Assembly (NCBI RefSeq): GCF_014336955.1
Contig: NZ_QRAI01000001.1
Coordinates: 186,001-250,000, forward strand
Direction of reading: 5' to 3'
Source: Saccharophagus sp. K07
Lineage (GTDB): Bacteria > Pseudomonadota > Gammaproteobacteria > Pseudomonadales > Cellvibrionaceae
DNA: 64,000 nt
The position numbers were made by a program, and so were the translations under genes. The notes below the pieces were generated by a model. That model saw only the letters and a list, made by a program, of their open reading frames with translations, was not told the DNA's origin and ran no database searches. Shown in pieces: positions 55,749 through 62,904 of this stretch. Position 1 is the first letter of the stretch. Each line of letters begins with the position of its first letter.

Positions 55749-56786
55749 TCAAGCTTTGGTGCGGCGAGCGCGGCCCAGGGCCAACAAGCTCAACATGGAC
55801 AGGAGTGCAGCGAAATCAAATGCGCCGCCTTTGGCACCGCCGCTGGAGCCGTTGCCTGGGGGGTTGCTGCCGCTTGAAGAGCTGGAGCTGCTGCTGGATG
55901 AGCTAGAGCTGCTAGAGCTTGAAGAGCTGCTGGAAGACGATGAAGAGCTGCTGCTCGACGAGCTTGAAGATGAAGAGCTCGAAGAGGATGAGCTGCTGCT
56001 GGATGCAACGTCAGCCGGCGGAGTGCCGTTGTAACCCTCTTGGCCTTCGCGGGTCATCGCCAGAACCAGATAGCCATTGCGTACTACAGCGTTGTTCGGG
56101 TGGAAGTCCGCCCGGTTTTCATCAAAGGTCCAGTCGGCCTTGCCCCAGCGGTTGGTATCAAAGCTGTTGAAGTCATCGCGCCACGCGAATTGGAAGCCGT
56201 CGCCGGTCCAGCGGTGGAACTCGATCCAGTTAACGAACATATAAACAGGCAGGATGCTGTCGTTCCAGTCGCCTACCCAGGCTGGGTTGTTTGGTGGCCA
56301 GAAGTTAAAACGGAATTGGGCGTGGTTCGTAAGGTCACGGGCCTGATCGCCAGTGGTAGTGCGAACGACTTGGTCATCCACCAGCCAGCGTACGCTGTCA
56401 GGTCGCCATTCCAGAGTGAAGGTGTGGTACGCGTCACCAAATGAGAAGGGGTGTTGGTGTACTTGCTCGGAATGACGAGTGGTGCCATGGCCGGTGATGA
56501 TGTTGCTCTGCCAGGATTGGGCGTTGTTTTTGCCGAATACCTCGACGTCCACTTCTTCCCAGAACACTTCTGGCAATTCTGAGCCGTCTTTCCATAAGAA
56601 GAAGTTGGAGATAATCCCGCTACCTTTGGCGGCACGCATGCGCACGACGTATTTGCCGTAGAGTTCCGCGTTCAGCGTATAGATTTCCGCAGATTTATAA
56701 GGTTTGGCCAGAGCGGGAACGGATACGCCCACCAAGGCGCATAACAGGGAGGCGCCGAGAAGCAGTCGTTTATTAAAAGAGTTCAT
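55749..56786 (-). CDS. Circularly permuted GH16 beta-glucanase with GlyGly-CTERM tail
   Basis: The 345-residue precursor has a signal peptide (1-27, ending PALA), then the GH16 fold starting in the middle of the usual sequence: SAEIYTLNAELYGKYVVRMR, the catalytic stretch WEEVDVEVFGKN (nucleophile E78, D80, acid/base E82) and VGDWNDSILPVYMFVNWIEF. The segment that is N-terminal in Bacillus lichenases (FNSFDTNRWGKADWTFDENR, RNGYLVLAMTREGQ) follows at about 215-265. This order matches the naturally permuted Fibrobacter 1,3-1,4-beta-glucanase. A poly-Ser linker and a GGA-hydrophobic-RARR tail (GlyGly-CTERM-like) end the protein. An AGGA site supports the start. Confidence 0.92.
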   Translation of the reverse strand: MNSFNKRLLLGASLLCALVGVSVPALAKPYKSAEIYTLNAELYGKYVVRMRAAKGSGIISNFFLWKDGSELPEVFWEEVDVEVFGKNNAQSWQSNIITGHGTTRHSEQVHQHPFSFGDAYHTFTLEWRPDSVRWLVDDQVVRTTTGDQARDLTNHAQFRFNFWPPNNPAWVGDWNDSILPVYMFVNWIEFHRWTGDGFQFAWRDDFNSFDTNRWGKADWTFDENRADFHPNNAVVRNGYLVLAMTREGQEGYNGTPPADVASSSSSSSSSSSSSSSSSSSSSSSSSSSSSSSSSSSSSSSSSSSSGSNPPGNGSSGGAKGGAFDFAALLSMLSLLALGRARRTKA

Positions 56787-57111
56787 AGTTATCCTCGTGC
56801 ATCAGCTGTGCATCAAATGGGTTTGCCGCCTGCGGTCTGTCCAAGAGGGTTGACCGCTAACGGTCAAGGCTGCGCCCGGTCACATGGAGTGTAAAGTCTC
56901 AATACCCTCTGGGAGCAAATTGAGACGATTGACGGCGGGTTTCGCGGCCTGAGCGCCCGAAAACATCATTTTGCGATGCACTTACGGAGGTTAATCTGAG
57001 ACCCAAAATCCTTGGTTCGAAATGGAAGAAAAAGAAGGAAGATTAAAAAGACGAAATGGTCCACAAGCGCCTATTCGGCGCTCGTCGGTTCAGAGGAAGA
57101 TTGGGATTGTC
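56787..57111. promoter_or_regulatory. Upstream region of the GH16 gene with two dyads
   Basis: TTGACCGCTAACGGTCAA (56850-56867) is a perfect 7-bp-arm palindrome 64-81 bp upstream of the start codon. GTCTCAAT at 56896-56903 is mirrored by ATTGAGAC at 56919-56926, and TGAGAC recurs near 56997. These are good candidates for operator sites of a glucan-responsive regulator, possibly the AraC protein encoded just upstream. Confidence 0.5.
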
Positions 57112-58338
57112 TTAATGAGAGTTTTGCGGCACCAGCTCAGCGTCTATGTCATGCCTCTGCTGGTAGTCGTTTGCTTGCTCGCGGTATGCGGTGGGTGTTA
57201 CGCCAACAAAAGATTTAAAAAAACGATTAAAGGTTGCTTTGCTGTTAAAACCGGAACGCTGACCAACTTCCAAAATCGTCAGTGCCTGGGATGTGGGATC
57301 GCGCAGTAGGCGCTTGGCTTCTTCAATCCGGAATCGGTTGATGTATTCCTGATAATTCTGTTCAAAACAACGGTTGATCGCGAGCGATACTTGGCGCGGC
57401 GGAGCCTGTAAAAGATGCGCGAAACGCTCCAGGGTCAGGCGTGAATTTAAATAAGGTTTTTCCGCCAGCATAAAACGGTCGATGCGTTGTGCAAGGGTGA
57501 GAATGTCTGCGTCGAGTTCTGCGTCGGTTGAGGGAATTGGTTCGGCGGTTTCGAGAGGATTTTCTGCAATTTCCTCTCGTGTAACCGGTATTGGTATCAA
57601 CGAGCTTGATGCTTCGGTATTGCTAAACCACAGTGCAATCACCAGCGTGAGGGTCATGTAATTGCCGAAAATACCCATCACATCGGCAGTGCCGACCGGC
57701 AACTGCTGGCCGAGAATGTGGGTCATTAAAATCCAGCCCCAGATAATGCAAAAGCCGGCGTAAAGAGAGAGTGCGCGCTTGGCTTTTGCGGGTAAATCCG
57801 AGTGGGTTTTTAAATATTCAAAAATAAGTGTGACACAGGTAACGCCGTAAATCAGTGGCATTAATTTTTTGAGGGTCAGGAATAGCAAAAAATAAGCCTC
57901 GGTTTTACCAAAAATGGCCATTTCCAGAACCAAGTCAATTTGCTGATCGAGAGGATACCTGTAGCAGGCCCAATATAAATACACAGGCGTGGCCAATGCG
58001 GGTAGCAAATGGAATAAATCCGCCCGCCGAATGGGATTTTCCGGCTCGGTTTGTGAACGGATCAACCAATATAAAACCGGACCTATGGCAAAGGAGGCGA
58101 AACTGAAAATGGTGGGCAGCCAAGGGGAGAGATTAAATGCTGCGTATTTGATCGAATCGCCCCAAAACAGCAATGTGTCTATGCAAATAAAGGCATTCAG
58201 CAGGAAAAAAATCGCCATAGAGGTGCGCACAGCTCGAGCCAGGCCCGTAGAAAGCGCCGAGCGCAGAGACAGCATAAAGCTGATGCCGATCACCAGCATC
58301 AACACAACATCATGGCCGTTAAATAAAAGATCTTTCAT
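57112..58338 (-). CDS. AraC-family regulator with membrane-spanning N-terminus
   Basis: The 408-residue protein has about seven hydrophobic helices in residues 1-240 and a C-terminal AraC DNA-binding domain (about 290-395: ERFAHLLQAPPRQVSLAINR, TILEVGQRSGFNSKATFNRF and VGVTPTAYRE). Such one-component membrane regulators often sense extracellular or lipid-soluble signals. It lies between GH16 and a malectin-CE1 esterase, so control of these polysaccharide genes is plausible but unproven. Confidence 0.88.
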   Translation of the reverse strand: MKDLLFNGHDVVLMLVIGISFMLSLRSALSTGLARAVRTSMAIFFLLNAFICIDTLLFWGDSIKYAAFNLSPWLPTIFSFASFAIGPVLYWLIRSQTEPENPIRRADLFHLLPALATPVYLYWACYRYPLDQQIDLVLEMAIFGKTEAYFLLFLTLKKLMPLIYGVTCVTLIFEYLKTHSDLPAKAKRALSLYAGFCIIWGWILMTHILGQQLPVGTADVMGIFGNYMTLTLVIALWFSNTEASSSLIPIPVTREEIAENPLETAEPIPSTDAELDADILTLAQRIDRFMLAEKPYLNSRLTLERFAHLLQAPPRQVSLAINRCFEQNYQEYINRFRIEEAKRLLRDPTSQALTILEVGQRSGFNSKATFNRFFKSFVGVTPTAYREQANDYQQRHDIDAELVPQNSH

Positions 58339-58720
58339 GCCTTTATTTATTGTCTTCCAGTACTAGTCAGATTTGCGAAAACTGCAGCGTCGCGCCGCAG
58401 CGCCCATTAACTAAAAACCAGAAAGAATCCGCGTCTTTTGTCTGATATTTGAGATTGGCAAATAAGAAGGGGGTTGTCGTTGATGCTGATCACAAGCTGA
58501 TCGCTGGTAATCGGCAATAGATTTTGTGCGCTATGTCTTGGAAAACCTGAGTTAAGCTTCCCATAAACATTATCATAATATGATATTGTTTCCCCCATAT
58601 ATAGCTAGAAGTCTCGCAAAATTCCGGTAAGCGCCGGCATTTTGTGATGGCTTCTAATAACTCTGGGACCAGTGCGGCAGAGAGTCGCGCTTGGCTCGTC
58701 TGATTATGGGGAAGCAAATA
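58339..58720. promoter_or_regulatory. Divergent region between AraC regulator and CE1 esterase
   Basis: TATCATAATATGATA (58571-58585) is a perfect dyad located about 135 bp upstream of the esterase start. The region is otherwise without gene or RNA. GGGGA near the ATG at 58721 serves as ribosome site. Confidence 0.4.
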
Positions 58721-60229
58721 ATGAAGAGCTGCGAAATACTAACGCGATTGGCGGGAATCGCTGTCGCCACAAGTTTGACTTTGACCGGATGTGGAAGCCC
58801 AGGTGGCTCCTCGTCTGGAGAACCTTCATCGAGCAGTAGTTCATCATCCAGCTCGTCGTCTTCCAGTTCCAGCAGCTCCTCATCGAGCAGTTCATCCAGC
58901 AGCAGTTCTTCAAGCAGCTCATCCAGTTCTTCATCGGGCGGCGGTATTCCGGCTGGTTCGACTTTGGTTTATGCGTTAAATGCTGGCGGCGCTGCAGTGA
59001 CCGCTGGTGGAATCCAGTACAACGCGGACCGATTTGCAACTGGCGGTTCACCCAACTCCACGACCGATACCATCAGCGGCACGGATGTAGGCGTGTTGTA
59101 TCAGACTGAGCGCTACGGCAAATACAAATATGAAATTCCGGTAACCAATTCTTCTTACAGCCTGAAATTGCGTTTTGTGGAGTTGTTTCAAACCGCAGCT
59201 AACGCCCGACTGTTCAGTGTAACGGTGGAAGGTCAGCCCGTATTTACCGACCTGGATTTGTATACAACAGTGGGCCACGACAAGGCTTACGACGTAGTAG
59301 TGCCGCCAGTGCAGGTGGCGGATGAAAGTCTGACTATTGAGCTGACTGCCAGCATCGACAACGCCACTATCAGCGCCGTGGAAGTTTATTCCAACACCGG
59401 CGGTAAATTTGTTGAGCCACCTGAGCCTGAGCCGGGCGCCGTTGTGCCCAGCGCCGGTTGCGGTAAGGCGCGCACCGTGCAAGATGGTCGCATCAACATC
59501 AATGTCGGTGGCACCAACCGTTCTTATATCCTGCGTACGCCCAGCAACTACAACAACCAGACACCTTATCGCTTGATCTTCGCTTATCACTGGCTGGGAG
59601 GTAACGCGAACCAGGTTGCTCAGGGCGGTCAGGGCGGTTCTACCGAAGATCCTTTCTACGGTTTGTGGGACTTGGCTAACAACTCCACTATTTTCGTTGC
59701 GCCGGAAGGTCTGGACTCTGGCTGGGCTAACACTGGCGGTCGCGACTTGGCGTTGACCGATGAAATCCTCAATCAAGTGCAAAACGGTCTGTGTATCGAT
59801 AAGTCACGCATTTTTGCCACCGGATTCAGTTACGGTGCCGGTATGTCGAACGCAATCGCTTGTGCTCGCGCGGATGTTTTCCGCGGTGTTGCTCTTTACG
59901 CTGGTGCACAGTTGAGTGGTTGTGACGGCGGTACTGCACCAATCGCATATTTCGGTGCGCACGGCATCTTTGACTCAGTGTTGAATATTTCTCAAGGCCG
60001 CTCAATCCGCGACCGCATCGCGCGCAACAACGGCTGCGCCGCAACCAATGCGCCTGAACCAGCACGCGGAAGTGGTACACACATTTGTACATCCTTCCAA
60101 GGCTGCCGCGAGGGATATCCAGTGCGCTGGTGTGCATTTGACGGTGACCACAACCCGACAGAAAAAGATCGCGGACAAGCCAAATCCTGGATTCCTGGAG
60201 AAGCTTGGCAATTTATCAGTCAGTTCTAA
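58721..60229 (+). CDS. Lipoprotein esterase: Ser linker, malectin domain, CE1
   Basis: The 502-residue lipoprotein (lipobox LTLTGC) carries a poly-Ser linker (about 35-72), a malectin (CBM57) domain (about 82-228: VGVLYQTERYGKYKYEIPV) and a C-terminal CE1/feruloyl-esterase hydrolase with nucleophile S370 in GFSYGAGM. Its final GEAWQFISQF mirrors KESWKFFSQF of the esterase at 38284. The malectin domain is close to the one in the CE6 protein at 48253, which shows module swapping. It probably acts on feruloylated or acetylated xylan at the cell surface. ATG 58721 is chosen over 58691 because it gives the normal signal peptide. Confidence 0.88.
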   Translation: MKSCEILTRLAGIAVATSLTLTGCGSPGGSSSGEPSSSSSSSSSSSSSSSSSSSSSSSSSSSSSSSSSSSSSGGGIPAGSTLVYALNAGGAAVTAGGIQYNADRFATGGSPNSTTDTISGTDVGVLYQTERYGKYKYEIPVTNSSYSLKLRFVELFQTAANARLFSVTVEGQPVFTDLDLYTTVGHDKAYDVVVPPVQVADESLTIELTASIDNATISAVEVYSNTGGKFVEPPEPEPGAVVPSAGCGKARTVQDGRININVGGTNRSYILRTPSNYNNQTPYRLIFAYHWLGGNANQVAQGGQGGSTEDPFYGLWDLANNSTIFVAPEGLDSGWANTGGRDLALTDEILNQVQNGLCIDKSRIFATGFSYGAGMSNAIACARADVFRGVALYAGAQLSGCDGGTAPIAYFGAHGIFDSVLNISQGRSIRDRIARNNGCAATNAPEPARGSGTHICTSFQGCREGYPVRWCAFDGDHNPTEKDRGQAKSWIPGEAWQFISQF

Positions 60230-60235
60230 TCATGT

Positions 60236-60256
60236 GCGGCCAGATTTTCTGGCCGC
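60236..60256 (+). terminator. First hairpin after the malectin-CE1 gene
   Basis: GCGGCCAGA pairs perfectly with TCTGGCCGC over a 3-base loop but is followed by A-residues, so it is probably accessory to the stronger terminator next to it. Confidence 0.4.
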
Positions 60257-60266
60257 TGAAAAAACC

Positions 60267-60297
60267 AAAACGCCGCTGATTTTAGCGGCGTTTTTTT
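60267..60297 (+). terminator. Terminator of the malectin-CE1 esterase gene
   Basis: AAAACGCCGCT pairs with AGCGGCGTTTT over a 6-base loop and runs into further T residues. It also insulates the convergent response regulator gene. Confidence 0.88.
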
Positions 60298-60327
60298 ATG
60301 CGTTTTTAAATTGAGAAAGATGGGTCA

Positions 60328-60996
60328 TTAAATCAATTTATAGCCAAAGCCATAAACCGTTTTAATCAATTTATCTTCTGTTAATGGATGAAGTTTGCGG
60401 CGCAGGTTTTTGATATGGAAATCGATGGAGCGAACGGAGGATTCGGAATATTCAATATGGCAGCCCTCCAATAATTCTTCGCGGGAATATACTCGCGAGG
60501 GGTTGGACAGCAACACTTCCAGCAGACGAAATTCCACCTGCGTCAAGGTTATCGGCTGGCCGCTGACTTTGACGGTCCGTTCATCCAAATCCATATGGAT
60601 GGTTCCGTAGGACAGCAAGCGCGGTTCGCTGGGCGATGCCCGGCGCAACACAGCTTTGATGCGCGCCATTAATTCGCGCGGATTGAAAGGCTTGCAAATA
60701 TAATCATCCGCGCCTATGGAAAAACCTTCGAGGCGATGGGATTCTTCACTCAGCGCGGAAACCATAATCACCGGCACATCGGATATGGCCCGAATTTTCT
60801 GGCAAACTGCGGCGCCATCAATGGATGGCAACATCAAATCGAGAATAACCAAATTCGGTTTGGTCTTTTCAAATAATGTAATAGCGTCGAGGCCCGTGCG
60901 CGCCACGTGATAGGCGTAGGATTCCATCTGCAAATATTTGCAGATGAGGCTTGCAATACGTTCATCATCTTCCACCACGAGGATGGTTTTACTCAT
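60328..60996 (-). CDS. OmpR-family response regulator
   Basis: The 222-residue protein has a receiver domain with phosphorylatable D53 (VILDLMLPS), acidic D10/D11 and the T/S and K switch positions (VSALS, KPFNPREL), and a winged-helix DNA-binding domain (about 125-222: QVEFRLLEVLLSNPSRVYSR, VRSIDFHIKNLRRKL). It overlaps the kinase gene by 8 bp. The pair resembles BaeSR/CpxAR-type envelope-sensing systems, but the target genes are not visible here. Confidence 0.94.
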   Translation of the reverse strand: MSKTILVVEDDERIASLICKYLQMESYAYHVARTGLDAITLFEKTKPNLVILDLMLPSIDGAAVCQKIRAISDVPVIMVSALSEESHRLEGFSIGADDYICKPFNPRELMARIKAVLRRASPSEPRLLSYGTIHMDLDERTVKVSGQPITLTQVEFRLLEVLLSNPSRVYSREELLEGCHIEYSESSVRSIDFHIKNLRRKLHPLTEDKLIKTVYGFGYKLI

Positions 60997-62440
60997 GGGT
61001 TTCCCTCAGGGTTATTTCAATTCTGAGTCCGCCGTGTGCACCCTGTTTGGCGATAATGGCTCCGCCGTGCGCCAGAATAATTTCTTTACTAATGGTCAGT
61101 CCCAGGCCGGAACCTCCGTTGTGCGAGCGGGAGGGCGATTCGATCCGGTGAAAACGTTCGAAAATTTTATCCAAGGACTCCTCAGGAACGCCGGGGCCTG
61201 AGTCTTCTATTGCAATCTGCACTCCAGCGCTGGAAATTTCTTCGCGGATAAATAAATGTCCAGGCGCCTGTGAATAGCGCAGACAGTTTTCCAATAAATT
61301 GCAAAAAACCTGTGCAATTCTATCGCCATCGGCCATCACCATGTGAGGGTTTTCGAGATAAGTTTCGTGTATTTCGATTCCTTTTTGCTGGAAGCGTCCG
61401 TAGTAGTACAGCACTTTTTCTTGCAAGATCGACTGCAGGGAAATGGGTTGCGGCTTTAAGGGAATGCCGTGCTCATCAATCAGGCACAATTGATGGAGGT
61501 CGTCGGCGATGCGTTTGATTCGCAGTGCTTCACTTTGCAGCAGCTCGGCCGTGGTTTCATCGCATTTGGAAAGATCGTCGCAAATCGCGAAAACTTCACC
61601 CACCAAAACCGTCAGCGGTGTTTTGAGCTCATGGGAAACGTCTGCCAGCCATTGTTTCTGCCGGCGTTGGTAGAGATCCAGCTCGCGCGACGCGTAGTTA
61701 AAACCCTCAGCCAATTCCTGCAATTCATCGCGTGTTTGAATATCGACCTGGCTGCGAAAATCGCGTTTGGCGATGCGTCGTGCCATAGCCGTGAGGTGAG
61801 TGATCGGTGCGGTGATATGGCGAGACAGCGTGAAACTCAACAAAATGGCGAGCAGTCCGCCGAGCAGACATGACCAGTAGACAATTCGGAGTTGCTGATC
61901 AAAAAAATACTGCGCCAGCGGCAGCATATCCACATTAATGCTACCCACTCTGAGCCAGCCGACCGTTTTGCCTTTGACTTTTATCGCTTTATAAGTCGCC
62001 GCCTGATTGAAAATTTCCGGCTCTATCAACGCATTTTTTTGCGAGTCGAGCAAAGAAAGTCTTTGTAAAAAAGTGCCGAAGGGAAATTCCCATTTGGGCA
62101 TATCCTGGTATTCCGGCGGAGCCATACCCATTGCCATAGGTGCGCCTATATCCTTGGCGGCTTTGGCCATCAAGGAAAAAAACACGGAAAAAAAGGTTTT
62201 ATCGACGGTTTGTTGCCATTGAGAAGGGTTGCTGGTGAAGGCATCCCAGGACTGATGCTGGCTGTAGTGTTCGCTCAAGGTTTTGGAGAGAACATCCATT
62301 ACTTCGCGGTCGATCCCGTTGAGCGCATTGCTGTACATGCTCTTACTGGAGAAATAACTGAGGGATATAAAGGCCGCAGTCAAGATGAGCATGATGCTCG
62401 CGTTAATCAGGAACAGTTTGTGGGCCAATTTGACTCGCAT
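60989..62440 (-). CDS. Membrane sensor histidine kinase
   Basis: From ATG 62440 the product is 483 residues: transmembrane helix 1 (about 8-31), a periplasmic sensor region (about 32-180), helix 2 (about 187-210), HAMP, HisKA with H270 (DVSHELKTPLTVL), and HATPase with N, G1 and G2 boxes (NLLENCLRYS, EDSGPGVPEESL, GGSGLGLTISKEI). A start at 62509 would put 23 extra polar and Cys residues before the membrane helix and is less likely. The partner regulator follows with an 8-bp overlap. Confidence 0.93.
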   Translation of the reverse strand: MRVKLAHKLFLINASIMLILTAAFISLSYFSSKSMYSNALNGIDREVMDVLSKTLSEHYSQHQSWDAFTSNPSQWQQTVDKTFFSVFFSLMAKAAKDIGAPMAMGMAPPEYQDMPKWEFPFGTFLQRLSLLDSQKNALIEPEIFNQAATYKAIKVKGKTVGWLRVGSINVDMLPLAQYFFDQQLRIVYWSCLLGGLLAILLSFTLSRHITAPITHLTAMARRIAKRDFRSQVDIQTRDELQELAEGFNYASRELDLYQRRQKQWLADVSHELKTPLTVLVGEVFAICDDLSKCDETTAELLQSEALRIKRIADDLHQLCLIDEHGIPLKPQPISLQSILQEKVLYYYGRFQQKGIEIHETYLENPHMVMADGDRIAQVFCNLLENCLRYSQAPGHLFIREEISSAGVQIAIEDSGPGVPEESLDKIFERFHRIESPSRSHNGGSGLGLTISKEIILAHGGAIIAKQGAHGGLRIEITLRETHE

Positions 62441-62904
62441 AACGGGGCATCCAGCGCAATAAATAAGCGAAATATTACCGCACCGATACCTTCCATATCC
62501 AAAACTCAATCACGCAGCCCGTTTGCGCTGGCCCGGGAACGGGAATGTAGGCTTAGGTTGTTCTAAGGGATTTTTCTTGGAATCCATTCTTTTCCGTTAT
62601 AAAGAAGGGTGGAACTTTCAATGCTTATAAGCGAAATGGCGTCTAAACTGGCTTAAGCAGAACTCTATTTATGCTTAGTTAAGACTAGAGGTCATCTCAA
62701 ATCACGGCTGAGATGCAAGACGACTTCTAGCTCGTTGAACTCGTGAGTAACCCGGCACAGTTAAGGCATCAACTTATACATGAATTTAATTGACCAAATA
62801 GGCAGCAAAGCGGAAGAGGGGAGATCTCACGGAGGATGCCGCGCAAAGGTTTTTGAATTGGGAATGCTTTGGGAAGAAAACAGTAGGTTGGAAGGAACAG
62901 GCCA
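62441..62904. other. 464-bp divergent region, sensor kinase / GGDEF-like gene
   Basis: A short inverted repeat (CATCTCA at 62693, TGAGATG at 62709) is seen; otherwise no gene. I looked for a c-di-GMP riboswitch before the GGDEF-like gene and did not find its conserved core. Promoters could not be fixed. Confidence 0.4.

Noticed and set aside
62790-62880. c-di-GMP riboswitch before the GGDEF-like gene
   Set aside because: A GCAAAGCGG stretch recalls part of the GEMM core, but the helices and the rest of the conserved sequence are missing.
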